NCBI RefSeq assembly: GCF_018130505.1
Contig: NZ_JAFCKH010000014.1
Span: 62,001 to 126,000 of the forward strand
DNA: 64,000 nucleotides
Direction of reading: 5' to 3'
Source: Bradyrhizobium tropiciagri
GTDB lineage: Bacteria > Pseudomonadota > Alphaproteobacteria > Rhizobiales > Xanthobacteraceae
In this document: piece after piece, positions 1-9,408 of the stretch
Layout: every line of letters begins with the position of its first letter
Position numbering within the stretch: position 1 is the stretch's first letter
Notes under the pieces: model-generated
Told to the model about the DNA's origin: nothing
The model's input: only the letters and a program-made list of their open reading frames with translations
The model's database searches: none
Translations under genes and position numbers: made by a program

Positions 1-1806
1 ACGGACGGGACGCTGCAGCGCGAGGCCATGATGCGCGCCTGCATCCAGGAGGCGATCGCAGCGCGCACCGGCCCGATCGCCGTCGTGACCGGAGGCTTCC
101 ACACGCCGGCCCTGATCGACGCCAAGGCGGAGGCGGCGTGCCCGGCCAGCGCCGCGAGCCGTTCGAACGCCTGGCTGATCCGCTACGACTTCCGTGCGCT
201 CGACCGGTTGAACGGCTATGGCGCCGGCCTGCCGCTGCCGGGTTTTTACGAGCGCGCATGGCAACGCCTGATCGGAGACGACAGCAACGCCGGCGCCTCG
301 CTGACCGAAGACATCTTGGTCGGCTTCCGCGCGCATCTGCTCGAAAGCGAGCCGGCGCTGGCGTTCTCGTTCCCGACGCTGTGCTCCATGGTGGAGACGG
401 CCCGACGGCTGGCCGAGTTGCGCGGCTTGGCCGAACCCGGACGAACCGAGCTGTTCGACGCGCTGCAGTCGTCCGCGATCAAGGAGGAGATCGAGGTCGG
501 CGCGCATCCGCTGCTTGCGGCCTTCCGGACCTATCTGCAGGGTGACCGGCTCGGCGACCTGCCGCCGGGCAGCCGGCTGCCTCCGCTGATCGAACGCGCC
601 CGCACTGAAGCGAGGTCATTTGGCCTGTCGCTGGAAGACGCCGTGCCGAAGACGCGCGAGCTCGATATCTACCGCAAGCCGCGCCACGGCCAGACCAGCC
701 AGTTCCTGCACGCCATGCGGCTGGTCGCGCCGCCCTTTGCCGAGCGCCTCAGGGGCCCCGACCGGGTGCATGGCTTCCGCGCCGACATGCTGATGGAGAC
801 CTGGAGTTATGCCTGGTCGCCGGCGGTCGAGGCTGCGCTGATCGAGCGCGCGGCCGATGGCGAAACCGTCCGCGATGTGGCCGCCGCCATCCTGACCCGC
901 CGCCTCGCCGACCTCGAGCACGATGGCCAGCGCAACAACGCCGCGGCGGCATTCGATCTCCTCAGCATCGCCTTCGACGCCGGGATCGGCAGCGCCGCCG
1001 ACCCGCTGTTCGTAGCCGTCAGCGACGCAGTCGGCTCCGACACCAACCTGTTGCGGCTGACCAAGGCCCTGGTCACCGGTCAAGCCCTCGACAGCCGGGC
1101 CAAGGCGATGCAGTCCGACGCGACCATCAAGGCATTCGCCGATCTGCTCCCGCCTTTGCTCGACCGGCTGGCGCGGCGGATCGCCGAATTGCTGCCCGAT
1201 CTTGCGGCGGTCAACGCCGACACGGTCGGCGAAGCGATCGCCTGCCTTTCGGCGCTGGCCGAAGCGATGGCCGATCCCGATCCGCCGTTCCCGGCACAGC
1301 CGCTGCGCGATGCCCTGCAAGGCCTACTGGAAGCGCAGCTCGATCCGCAACTGAACGGCGCCATCATCGCGCTCGCCGCCCTGATCGGGCTGGTCGACGA
1401 GACCGAGGCCGGACGACGCCTCTCGGCCGCGCTGGCCGGCGCGTTCGAGCGCCCGGGAGATGCAATCCGCACGCTGTCCGGCGTGATGGCGCTGGCGCCG
1501 CAGCTGTTCGTCAACAACAGCAGCGTCATCACGGCGATCGACAATCTGTTCGGTGCGGTCGACGACCAGGGCTTCCTGGATCTGCTGCCGCAGCTGCGCA
1601 TGGCCTTTGCCGAGCTCTCTCCGCAGGAGACCGACAAGGTCGCCGCGATCGTCGCGGCCGCGCACGGCGCCGGCGAGGACGACATCGCGCTGTTGCAGCA
1701 GGTGCCGGATGCGCGCGTGCTGACGGACCATCTGGCGCTCAGCGAGCGCCTGCGCGGCCAATGGCAGGCCGATGGCCTCTCCGCCTGGCTGGAGCCCTTG
1801 CCATGA
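1..1806 (+). CDS. DUF5682-type protein, 5' end outside the window
   Basis: The frame is open from base 1, so the gene starts upstream; 601 residues are visible. The segment begins with a VVTGGFHTPAL stretch like the conserved histidine motif that ends the N-terminal domain of DUF5682 proteins. A long alanine- and leucine-rich helical region follows, with no membrane segment. The stop overlaps the start of the VWA gene (ATGA), and a SWIM zinc-finger gene comes next. In other bacteria DUF5682, VWA, SWIM and a MoxR-type AAA+ ATPase occur together; the ATPase would lie upstream here. The biochemical role of DUF5682 is not established. The family call comes from context and the short motif, and I am moderately sure of it. 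Confidence 0.6.
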   Translation, partial: TDGTLQREAMMRACIQEAIAARTGPIAVVTGGFHTPALIDAKAEAACPASAASRSNAWLIRYDFRALDRLNGYGAGLPLPGFYERAWQRLIGDDSNAGASLTEDILVGFRAHLLESEPALAFSFPTLCSMVETARRLAELRGLAEPGRTELFDALQSSAIKEEIEVGAHPLLAAFRTYLQGDRLGDLPPGSRLPPLIERARTEARSFGLSLEDAVPKTRELDIYRKPRHGQTSQFLHAMRLVAPPFAERLRGPDRVHGFRADMLMETWSYAWSPAVEAALIERAADGETVRDVAAAILTRRLADLEHDGQRNNAAAAFDLLSIAFDAGIGSAADPLFVAVSDAVGSDTNLLRLTKALVTGQALDSRAKAMQSDATIKAFADLLPPLLDRLARRIAELLPDLAAVNADTVGEAIACLSALAEAMADPDPPFPAQPLRDALQGLLEAQLDPQLNGAIIALAALIGLVDETEAGRRLSAALAGAFERPGDAIRTLSGVMALAPQLFVNNSSVITAIDNLFGAVDDQGFLDLLPQLRMAFAELSPQETDKVAAIVAAAHGAGEDDIALLQQVPDARVLTDHLALSERLRGQWQADGLSAWLEPLP

Positions 1807-2969
1807 CGCAGCCGAACGACCGGCCAACCCAGCCCTTGTCCGCCGAGCAGACGCGCCGCCTGCTGCGCTGGCGCATGGCGCTCGGGCGCTATGCCGATAA
1901 TCAGCTCGGCAGTTCGGGCCTGTCGGCCGAGGATCTGCGGCGCGATCAATTGCTCGAACGCATCTATGCGGAGCGCGGACGGCAGCGCGGCCTGCGCCTC
2001 GGCAGCGGCCGCAAAGGCTCGCTCGATCCGAGCCAGATCACGATTCCCGACTGGCTCAATGACAGCCGCAAGCTGTTTCCGGCTTCGGTGTTCGAGACCA
2101 TTCAGGGCCATGCGCTGAACGATCTCGGCCTGGCCGGATTGTTCGCAAGTCCCGCGGCGCTGCAGAAGCTGGAGCCCAATCTCGACCTGATGAAGGTGCT
2201 GCTCGCCTTCAAGGGCAAGGCTGACAAGGACCTGGTCGAGGCGATCCGCCGCGTCGTCGACGCCGTGGTCGAGGACCTGAAGCGGAAGCTGAAGGCCGAG
2301 ATGGAGCGCGCTCTGTCCGGCCGGCGCGATCGCTTCCGCCGCGGCAAGCTGCGCTCGGCGGCCAATCTCGACCTGCGCCGCACCATCCGTGACAATCTCC
2401 GGCACTTCAGCCCCGAGCATAAGGCCATCATTGCCGAGCGGCTGCATTTCGTGTCCCGCCAGAAGCGGCGCATGCCGTGGACCATCATCCTGTGCGTCGA
2501 CCAGAGCGGCTCGATGCTGAACTCGCTGATCCACGCCACCGTGATGGCCTCGATCCTCGCCGGCCTGCCCGCCGTCGATGTGCGCTTCATCGCCTTCGAC
2601 ACCTCGATCGTCGACATGTCGGACAAGCTCGCCGATCCGGTCGACCTCTTGCTGTCGGTGCAGCTCGGCGGCGGCACGGATATTGCGCGCGCCATGACCT
2701 ATTGCGAAAGCCTCGTCGTCAATCCGAGCCGCACCGTGGTCGCGCTGATCAGCGATTTCGAGGAAGGCGGCTCGCTGACCGAGCTGCTGCGCTGTGTCCG
2801 GCGCCTCGCCGAAGCCCGCGTCACGCTGATCGGCCTCGCCGCGCTCGACACCAACGGTGAAGCTGTTTTCGATCGTTCCGCCGCCGCGAAACTCGTCGGC
2901 CTTGGCATGCACGTCGCGGCGATGACGCCCGACCGCTTCGCCGAATGGCTGGTGGGCGTCATGGATTAG
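1803..2969 (+). CDS. VWA domain protein (CoxE-like), 388 aa
   Basis: The start is the ATG that overlaps the previous stop as ATGA, which implies translational coupling. The N-terminal half (about 1-210) is charged and helical. The C-terminal half is a von Willebrand A domain with an intact MIDAS motif DQSGS (D233), a later GGGTDI threonine loop and an ISDFEEGG segment. Such domains bind a divalent metal and dock partner proteins. In related neighbourhoods the VWA protein works with a MoxR-type AAA+ ATPase, as in chelatase-like or chaperone-like machines. There is no signal peptide or membrane segment, so it should be cytoplasmic. The partner protein is unknown. Confidence 0.85.
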   Translation: MTQPNDRPTQPLSAEQTRRLLRWRMALGRYADNQLGSSGLSAEDLRRDQLLERIYAERGRQRGLRLGSGRKGSLDPSQITIPDWLNDSRKLFPASVFETIQGHALNDLGLAGLFASPAALQKLEPNLDLMKVLLAFKGKADKDLVEAIRRVVDAVVEDLKRKLKAEMERALSGRRDRFRRGKLRSAANLDLRRTIRDNLRHFSPEHKAIIAERLHFVSRQKRRMPWTIILCVDQSGSMLNSLIHATVMASILAGLPAVDVRFIAFDTSIVDMSDKLADPVDLLLSVQLGGGTDIARAMTYCESLVVNPSRTVVALISDFEEGGSLTELLRCVRRLAEARVTLIGLAALDTNGEAVFDRSAAAKLVGLGMHVAAMTPDRFAEWLVGVMD

Positions 2970-2978
2970 AGGCGCGCG

Positions 2979-5045
2979 ATGTCCCCGCTTGTCCCGCTCT
3001 ACGCCCAGATCGACGATGCTGCGCTGGAGGCAATGGCCTCCAAGGGCATCGTGCGGCGGGCACGTGCCGATGCGACCAATGTGCAGTTCGAATCCATCGG
3101 TACTGATGAGATCGTCGGGACGATCGAGGGCGCCACGGTGCGGCTCGACGCCAAGGGCCTCGCCAAGGCGCGCTGCACCTGTCCGGCCGCGACACTGTGC
3201 CGGCACAAGGTCGCTGTGGTGTTCGCGCTACGCACGCAGGCCGGTGAGCCGGCGGCTGCACCGGCTGCCGACATCGATTGGCCCGCCCGCCTCGCGGCGT
3301 TCGATCGCAAGGTCCTGCTGAAGGCCGTCGGCAAGACCGGCCTGCGCGAGGCGCTACGGCTGTCGGCGCTGGCCGAAGCCACCAACGTCGACGCCGGGCC
3401 GCTCACGCTCAAGGTCGTGCTGCGACTGAAGGCGGAGGAGATCGAGGTCGCGATCCCCGGCCAGGGCGATTTCGGCTCCGTCGTATCAAGCCTGCCCGAA
3501 CGCCGCCGTCCGGCCGGCCATGCCGCCGCCATCCTCGCGGCACGGCGGCATTTCGGCCATGACGCCATCGAGCTCGACGACACTGAAGCTGCGTCCGATC
3601 AAGTGATGCTGGCACCCGATCCGGCATTGCTCGGCGTCATGCAGGACGTGGTCTGCCGCGCCTATGCGCAGGGCTTCGCGGTCCCTTCGCGCGCGCTCGA
3701 GGAGCGGCTGATGTTGCTCGCGGTGTCGAGCCGTGCCGAGGCGATGCCGCGGCTGTCCGCCACGCTGCGGCGCATCGCCGAAGGGCTGGAGCAGCGCCGC
3801 GCGCGCAACGTCAATCATGACCCGGTCGAGCTGCTGCGCGAGCTCGCTTTCGCCCACGCCTTGCTGTTCGCGGTGTCGCAGACCAAAGATGATGCGCGAC
3901 TGCGCAAGCTTGCGGGAACGGTGCGCGCCGAATACGAGCCGATCGGCGATGTCGAACTGATCGGCCTCGGCGCCACCATGTTCGAGACGATCACTGGCGC
4001 GGTCGGTGTGACCGGCCACTTCGTCGAACCGGCGACGGGTCGCCGTTTCACCGCGACGCTCGCGCGAAGCACCACGCACGACACCCGCTTCGACCCGCGC
4101 GAGGCCTATCGCACCCAAGCGGTCTGGGGCCACACGCTGGCCCGGCTGTCATCATCGACATTCCGCCTCGCCGGCGCGCAGGCGTCTTCGAGCGGCCGGC
4201 TGTCGCTGTCACAGACGAGCCGCGCGGAAGCGATCCAGCCGTTCAAGCCGGTGCGCGAGCTGGTCGCGACCTGGACGCAAGAGGCTTCGCTGGCCGCGCT
4301 CGCCCATTTGTCATGGCATGGTCTCGCCGACCATCTGTCGCGCTCTTTCGCGCCGACGCTCGATGCGCCGCCGCCCTCGGCCCAGCCGGTCGTGCTGCTG
4401 CCGAGCCGGATCGCGCCGGTGGCGTTCGACGATTTGAGCCAGCGGCTGCGCTGGCCGCTGATGGATGCGGGCGGCGCCTGGATTTCGCTCACGCTCGATC
4501 ACGACGACGAGGGCCGCGGCCTCGGCGCCCGCCGCATCGCCGCGCTTGAGGCCGCACTCGGCGACGGCGGCAGCAAGCGCCCCTTCGCCATCGTCGCGAT
4601 CGCGCGGCTCGATGCAGGAAAGCTGGTGCTGGAGCCGATGGCGCTGTGGAGCGACAGCCAGATCGCGCTCGATTTCCCCGAGCGTGCCGCGGCGCCGGGC
4701 AAGGACGTGGTCTCCCGCATCATGGCGGGGCTGCGGCGGACGGTCGCCCAGTTCGCGCCGCCCCCGCCGGCCGACGTCACCGTGCGCCAGACCGCTCAGC
4801 TGCTGCAAGGCGGCGTCGATGCGCTGATTGGCTTCGCGGAGGCAGGTCTGCACGCCTCCACCCGCGAGCGCTTGCTGGCGCCGCTGGCGAAGACCTACCA
4901 GCTTGCGTCGCTGCCCCCGCTGGCCCAGTTGGTCTCGCGAACCATCGCAAGCCGCGACAGCGACACCTCCGCCGCGGCGCTGGCCACCGCGCAGGGCCTG
5001 TTCACGCTGCAAAGCTTCACCAGCCGGCTGCAGGTGTGGACCTGA
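2979..5045 (+). CDS. SWIM zinc-finger protein, 688 aa
   Basis: It starts 9 nt after the VWA stop, with a GAGG at the end of that gene as a possible ribosome binding site. Near the N-terminus the ligands C66, C68, C74 and H76 (CTCPAATLCRHK) form a SWIM zinc finger, a fold proposed to bind DNA or protein. The rest, about 600 residues, is an alanine- and leucine-rich helical region with no motif I can name. It has no signal peptide or membrane segment. As third gene of the tight DUF5682-VWA-SWIM set it is probably a partner of the same complex. The zinc finger is clear; the biological role is not. Confidence 0.8.
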   Translation: MSPLVPLYAQIDDAALEAMASKGIVRRARADATNVQFESIGTDEIVGTIEGATVRLDAKGLAKARCTCPAATLCRHKVAVVFALRTQAGEPAAAPAADIDWPARLAAFDRKVLLKAVGKTGLREALRLSALAEATNVDAGPLTLKVVLRLKAEEIEVAIPGQGDFGSVVSSLPERRRPAGHAAAILAARRHFGHDAIELDDTEAASDQVMLAPDPALLGVMQDVVCRAYAQGFAVPSRALEERLMLLAVSSRAEAMPRLSATLRRIAEGLEQRRARNVNHDPVELLRELAFAHALLFAVSQTKDDARLRKLAGTVRAEYEPIGDVELIGLGATMFETITGAVGVTGHFVEPATGRRFTATLARSTTHDTRFDPREAYRTQAVWGHTLARLSSSTFRLAGAQASSSGRLSLSQTSRAEAIQPFKPVRELVATWTQEASLAALAHLSWHGLADHLSRSFAPTLDAPPPSAQPVVLLPSRIAPVAFDDLSQRLRWPLMDAGGAWISLTLDHDDEGRGLGARRIAALEAALGDGGSKRPFAIVAIARLDAGKLVLEPMALWSDSQIALDFPERAAAPGKDVVSRIMAGLRRTVAQFAPPPPADVTVRQTAQLLQGGVDALIGFAEAGLHASTRERLLAPLAKTYQLASLPPLAQLVSRTIASRDSDTSAAALATAQGLFTLQSFTSRLQVWT

Positions 5046-5060
5046 TCGGCGCGAACCATC

Positions 5061-5963
5061 TCACATGAAGCCCGGGTTGCGTGGCAGATACTGCGCCCAA
5101 TTACCGAACTCCCGCGACGACATCAGCAGCATCGGAATCTTGATCCGCATGCCATGCTCTATCGCGACGTTGAGCGCGATCTCACTTGCGCCGGGCAGGA
5201 ACGCCGAAACCCGCGGCGCGCCGCTCTCGGCCGCCAGATGCAGCGCTGTTCTCAGCGCGGGCGCGATGGCGTGCGGCTCCATGACCGCCAGCGGGCCGAC
5301 ATGTCCGCCGCCGTCCACATAGGCGTAGCCGACCCAATCGCTTCCGTCGTGGAGATTGAATCCACGCGCGCCGCCGGCATTGATCAGATAGCGGTGATGC
5401 TTTTCACGCGAGATGCCAAGCACCCGTTCGTCCGCCTGCGCAAGACGGCGCAAGGTCGACGCGTCCTCCGTGAGCGGCGTCACGTCATATTGCGGGCCGT
5501 GCAAGCTGCGGATCAGCTGCTCTCGCGGTGCACTGACACTGTAGATGGGAAATCGCGGGAACAGTCCATGGCGGATGTAGAGCCCTTGCGAGACCGTGTT
5601 GAAGCTGAAGGTGATCAACACACGGTTGGAAGCGCCCGATTTGCCGGCGTGCGCGAGCGTCCGCGTGATCAGCTCGTTGCCGACGCCCCGCGCCTGCTGA
5701 CCGGGTGTTACGAACAGCTGCGCCAGGAACCACATGTCGCCGCAGACCCAGCTCCAGGCGAAGCCGAGCATCCGCTCGCCCTCCTCCGCCACCCAGAGAC
5801 CGTCGGCATCGTCTTTCAACGAAAACCGTTGAAAGTCGGGAGGCGAACGCACGGCCATCGGCCCAAAGCCATGGCGCCCGGTGAGATCGTTGATGCTGGA
5901 GACGACGAGGTCATCGGCAAGCTCCAGATCCTGCGGACGCGCAGGCCGGCAGATAACAGACAT
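5061..5963 (-). CDS. GNAT N-acetyltransferase, 300 aa
   Basis: I chose the ATG at 5963 because AGGGG lies about 9 nt upstream; a GTG six codons earlier (5981) is also possible. The N-terminal half (about 1-150) is a GNAT fold: an AQLFVTPGQQARGVGNEL segment fits the acetyl-CoA pyrophosphate-binding motif A. The C-terminal half looks like a second, weaker GNAT-like domain. The substrate cannot be read from the sequence. It lies downstream of the acyl-CoA-dehydrogenase-like gene on the same strand with about 25 nt between them, so the two are probably cotranscribed. Confidence 0.8.
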   Translation of the reverse strand: MSVICRPARPQDLELADDLVVSSINDLTGRHGFGPMAVRSPPDFQRFSLKDDADGLWVAEEGERMLGFAWSWVCGDMWFLAQLFVTPGQQARGVGNELITRTLAHAGKSGASNRVLITFSFNTVSQGLYIRHGLFPRFPIYSVSAPREQLIRSLHGPQYDVTPLTEDASTLRRLAQADERVLGISREKHHRYLINAGGARGFNLHDGSDWVGYAYVDGGGHVGPLAVMEPHAIAPALRTALHLAAESGAPRVSAFLPGASEIALNVAIEHGMRIKIPMLLMSSREFGNWAQYLPRNPGFM

Positions 5964-5987
5964 CGGCAACACCCCTACCACGTTCGT

Positions 5988-7178
5988 TCAAAACCGCGCC
6001 GTGCCGGGATCGAGCCCGAGCGCAAGCCGGCCCGCGGTGACGTAATTGTTCGGACTCATTGCGATGTGCTTCGCCGCGGCGTGCGCATCGCGAGCCGCAC
6101 GCTCCAGGGCGCAGCTCTCGAAGATGGCGGCCGCGCCTGCGCTTGCAGCCAGCATGTCGGTGACGGACATCGCGGTCTCGGCGGCATGGGCGTTGGCGAT
6201 CCGGATGTCGGCGCGTGCCTCGACCAGCCGTTGGCCGCCCGTGTCGGTGGCGGCCATCAACTCCGCCATCGCATCGGTCAGGAAGCCGCGGGCTGCGCGC
6301 AGCATCGCTCTTGCCCGCCCGACCGTCGCCTGGACGGTCTCGCGTTCGCACAGCAACACCCGCGTGCCCTGCCGGCTCTTGCGGCCGGCGAGCTCCGCGA
6401 ACGACGCGATGGCACCGGCCGCGATGCCGAGCGGCACCCCGCAGATGCTCCACGCGAACACCGACGATGGCGGCATGCGATAGAGCAGTCCGGGCTGCGT
6501 CGGCTGCAGGCCGAGGAACGGATGGACGTGAGCAGCAGGGACGAAGATATCCCGTGCATCGAAATCGAAACTTCCGGTGCCGCGCAGTCCCGACACATGC
6601 CAATTGTCGAGGATGGTCACGTCGGCGCGGCCGAGGTAGCAGCACAACAGCGGCGAATCCGGATCCTCGGGCCTGACGCTGGCCAGCACCATGAAGCGCG
6701 TCCCATGGTGTGCGCCGCTGCCGAACGGCCAGCGCCCGGACAGACGATAGCCGCCGGCGACCGGGCCCACCGTGCCGACCGCGCCGGTCGAGCTGACGAC
6801 GAAGGCGCGCGGGTCGGCAAACCACTCGCGCACCACGGCCTCATCGAGGTAGCCGCCGATCCGGCTCATGCCGCCGCCATTGCCGGCGAGCCAGCCGACC
6901 GAGCCGTCGAGCGCCGAGGCGGCCTCAATGACGCGCATGAAATCGAAGGGCGACAGCTCCGGCCCGCCGAGAGCTTCAGGGAGCCACAGGCGAAACAGGC
7001 CGGCATCGGCCAGCGCCGCAAAGACCTCGTCCGGCAACCGCCGATCGCGATCGAACTCGCTGCGCCGTCCTGTGATCAGCGGGGCCAACACATGGATGGC
7101 TTCGAGCACGTGGGATACGCGATCCGGGGCGCCGGCCACCGGATCGTCCATCTTCACCGCATGGTATGGATCGCGCAT
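5988..7178 (-). CDS. acyl-CoA dehydrogenase-like flavoprotein, 396 aa
   Basis: The protein has the order of an acyl-CoA-dehydrogenase/flavin monooxygenase fold: a helical N-terminus (about 20-120), a beta domain with a GYRLSGRWPFGSG segment and a SGLRGTGSFD segment, and a C-terminal four-helix region. The sequence is closer to the HpaB/DszC-like monooxygenase branch than to true fatty acyl-CoA dehydrogenases, because I do not see the usual catalytic glutamate context. A GAGGAG lies 6 nt before the ATG. It shares a short divergent region with the winged-helix/TPR regulator at 7280, a plausible local regulator. The substrate is unknown. Confidence 0.8.
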   Translation of the reverse strand: MRDPYHAVKMDDPVAGAPDRVSHVLEAIHVLAPLITGRRSEFDRDRRLPDEVFAALADAGLFRLWLPEALGGPELSPFDFMRVIEAASALDGSVGWLAGNGGGMSRIGGYLDEAVVREWFADPRAFVVSSTGAVGTVGPVAGGYRLSGRWPFGSGAHHGTRFMVLASVRPEDPDSPLLCCYLGRADVTILDNWHVSGLRGTGSFDFDARDIFVPAAHVHPFLGLQPTQPGLLYRMPPSSVFAWSICGVPLGIAAGAIASFAELAGRKSRQGTRVLLCERETVQATVGRARAMLRAARGFLTDAMAELMAATDTGGQRLVEARADIRIANAHAAETAMSVTDMLAASAGAAAIFESCALERAARDAHAAAKHIAMSPNNYVTAGRLALGLDPGTARF

Positions 7179-7279
7179 CGGGCACTCCTCGAGATTTTTC
7201 AGTCCGCAGCATGAGCGCCCGCTGCCCTGAGGTCCTGAATCCGTTCCGAAAAAGTTGCAAAAAATGTAGACTCCCGGCC

Positions 7280-8839
7280 ATGGCGGCGATCCACCAATTC
7301 GGTCCCTACCGGCTCGACGCGGAGGCCGAGATGCTGTTCCGCGAGTCCGAGCCGGTCGCGCTCGGACGGCGCGCGGTTATGCTGCTTCGGCTGCTTGTCG
7401 AGCAGGCTGGAACGCCGGTCTCCAAGGACGCATTGATCGAGGCGGCGTGGCCCGGGCTTGCGATCGAGGAGAGCAATCTGACGGTGCAGATCGCCGCCCT
7501 TCGGCGGATCTTTGCCGACGTCGATGGCGGCGCGAGCTGGATCGAAACGCTGCCGCGCCGTGGTTACCGTTATGTCGGGCCGCCGGTCACTGCAGACTCT
7601 GGGCCCGGCCAGGCTACGTCACCTGCCGTATCCGATAGGCCATCGCTGGCGGTGCTTCCATTCTCGAATCTCAGCGGCGATGCCGGGCAGGATTATTTCT
7701 CCGACGGCATCACCGGCGACATCATCGCAGAGCTGTCGCGCTTCCGCTCGCTGTTCGTTGTCGCCCGCCACTCCAGCTTCACCTACCGGGGCAAGTCGGC
7801 CGAGATCAAGCGCGTGGGGCGCGAGCTCGGCGTCCGCTACGTGGCTGAAGGCACCGTGCGCAAGGTCGGCAGCCGGGTGCGCGTGACCGTCCAGCTTCTC
7901 GATGCCGCGAGCGGCTACAGCCTCTGGACCGAACGCTACGACCGCGACCTCGAGGACATCTTCGCGCTACAGGACGAGATCGTCCGGGCGATCGTTGCCG
8001 CCCTGCCCGGCCGACTGGAGGACGCCGGCCGCGAGATCGCAAGGCGCAAGCCAACCTCCAGCATCACCGCCTACGATCTTGTACTGCTCGGAAACGAGCG
8101 ATGGCGCCAGTTGACCGTGAAGGACATGGCGCAGGCCAGGGCCTATTTCCAAAACGCCGTCGCGCTCGACCCGCAATATGCCCGCGCCCACGTCAACATC
8201 GCCTGGACCATCGTCTGCGACGTGTTCCTCGAATCGCCTATGGCCGCAACATTGGATGAGGCGCTGGGCGAGATCGAGACCGCTCTCGATATCGACGATG
8301 GCGACGCCTGGTCGCACGGCGTCTTCGCCCAGCTGCTGTTCCTGCGGAAGGAAGACGCCAAGGCCGAAATCCATTTTAGCCGTGCGCTCGCGCTCAATCC
8401 GAACGATGCCGACGTCGCCGCCGTCTATGCCAACATCCTGGTCTACTGGGGCCGGTGGCGCGAGGCGCTCACATGGATCGGTACAGCCAAACGGCTCAAT
8501 CCCTTTCCGCCAAATCTGTACCATTGGTATCACGCGCTCGCGCTTTATTCGGGACGCGAATACGAGCAGGCGGTCAAGGCGCTGCTGGCGGCGCGATCGT
8601 TCGACAGGTGGTCGCACGGTCTGCTCGCGGCCTGCTATGCGCAGCTCGGACGGCTCGGCGAGGCGCGGTCCGCGGCGGACGCATTCGTCAGCGAACGGCG
8701 CCGCGAGCTGAATGCGAATGGCAAGGCCGCGCCCGCGAAGACGCTCGAGCTCGCGCGGGCAAGAGCCGAGAGATATCGCGAGCCTGCCGACCGCGAGCAC
8801 TTCCTCGACGGATTGCGCGAGGCAGGGCTGACCGGTTGA
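7280..8839 (+). CDS. winged-helix transcriptional regulator with TolB-like and TPR regions, 519 aa
   Basis: The start is the ATG at 7280, where the OmpR-type winged helix begins (FGPYRLDAEAEMLF to LPRRGYRYVG, about 1-100). A TolB/FlgO-like alpha-beta domain follows (about 115-255, with AVLPFSNLSGD and EGTVRKVGSRVRV). The C-terminal half is a series of TPR-like helices (about 270-500). This CadC-like layout without an obvious membrane segment is common in Bradyrhizobium, often labelled adenylate-cyclase-like, but there is no cyclase domain here. It is divergent from the flavoprotein gene at 7178 and may control it. The signal it senses is unknown. Confidence 0.85.
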   Translation: MAAIHQFGPYRLDAEAEMLFRESEPVALGRRAVMLLRLLVEQAGTPVSKDALIEAAWPGLAIEESNLTVQIAALRRIFADVDGGASWIETLPRRGYRYVGPPVTADSGPGQATSPAVSDRPSLAVLPFSNLSGDAGQDYFSDGITGDIIAELSRFRSLFVVARHSSFTYRGKSAEIKRVGRELGVRYVAEGTVRKVGSRVRVTVQLLDAASGYSLWTERYDRDLEDIFALQDEIVRAIVAALPGRLEDAGREIARRKPTSSITAYDLVLLGNERWRQLTVKDMAQARAYFQNAVALDPQYARAHVNIAWTIVCDVFLESPMAATLDEALGEIETALDIDDGDAWSHGVFAQLLFLRKEDAKAEIHFSRALALNPNDADVAAVYANILVYWGRWREALTWIGTAKRLNPFPPNLYHWYHALALYSGREYEQAVKALLAARSFDRWSHGLLAACYAQLGRLGEARSAADAFVSERRRELNANGKAAPAKTLELARARAERYREPADREHFLDGLREAGLTG

Positions 8840-8924
8840 CGGCGCACAGCCCTGTCGTTGATCAATCCGATGATTGGGAGAGAGGCTTCGCGAAAACATC
8901 TTTCGCATCAATGGCCTAAGCCAT

Positions 8925-9009
8925 TGGTGCGCTCGGAGGGACTCGAACCCCCACGGTGTTACCCACTGCCACCTCAAGGCAGCGCGTCTACCAATTCCGC
9001 CACGAGCGC
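8925..9009 (-). tRNA. tRNA-Leu(GAG)
   Basis: On the minus strand the 7-bp acceptor stem GCGCTCG pairs with CGAGCGC, followed by discriminator A and an encoded CCA. The anticodon arm is CTGCC-TTGAGGT-GGCAG, giving anticodon GAG. A long variable arm (class II) and a GGTTCGAGTCC T-loop are present. It is 85 nt with CCA and reads CUC/CUU leucine codons. Confidence 0.97.
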
Positions 9010-9105
9010 TGGGATACCGGATGGAACCCAAGGGGCGCCGCCGGATCGACGGCGCGATGTAACAAATCGCGGATGCAGGGACAAGGCGTTAAGTGAGCGA
9101 ATTAA

Positions 9106-9348
9106 CTACCTGACATCGGGGGATTTCGGCAGCATCTGCTTGACTTCGACCGCGATCCGGTTGCGGTCGACCAGAACGACGCCGCTGGCGACCGGAAGGT
9201 TGTTGGCGAGGATCTTGACCTCGTCGGCCTCGGTGGCATCCAGTTCGATGATGGCACCGCGGGACAGCCGCATGACCTGGTGAATCGGCATGGTGGTGGT
9301 GCCGAGGACCACCATGAGGTTGACGCTGACTTTGTCGAGGGTGGCCAC
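9106..9348 (-). CDS. fliN: short FliN/SpoA-domain protein, 80 aa
   Basis: Almost the whole protein is a SpoA (surface presentation of antigens) domain of the FliN type: VSVNLMVVLGTTTMPIHQVM, then RGAIIELD, then VASGVVLVDRNRIAVEV. It starts at GTG 9348, the only start in this short frame, without a clear Shine-Dalgarno. FliN proteins form the C-ring of the flagellar motor switch and bind FliM. This one lies alone between tRNA-Leu and lipB, not in a flagellar operon, and lacks the usual N-terminal extension. It may serve flagellar assembly or be a spare copy. Divergent from lipB. Confidence 0.75.
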   Translation of the reverse strand: MATLDKVSVNLMVVLGTTTMPIHQVMRLSRGAIIELDATEADEVKILANNLPVASGVVLVDRNRIAVEVKQMLPKSPDVR

Positions 9349-9408
9349 TTCTGAACCGCCGAATGGGAACTAAATTGTGGTTTCACCTGACCACGCTAGG
9401 GTTAGCCA

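Noticed and set aside
1080-3206. Long minus-strand open frame across DUF5682, VWA and SWIM genes
   Set aside because: It crosses three supported genes and has no recognisable domain.
5154-7214. Long plus-strand open frame opposite the GNAT and flavoprotein genes
   Set aside because: It spans two well-supported genes and shows the Arg/Ala/His-rich composition of a high-GC shadow frame.
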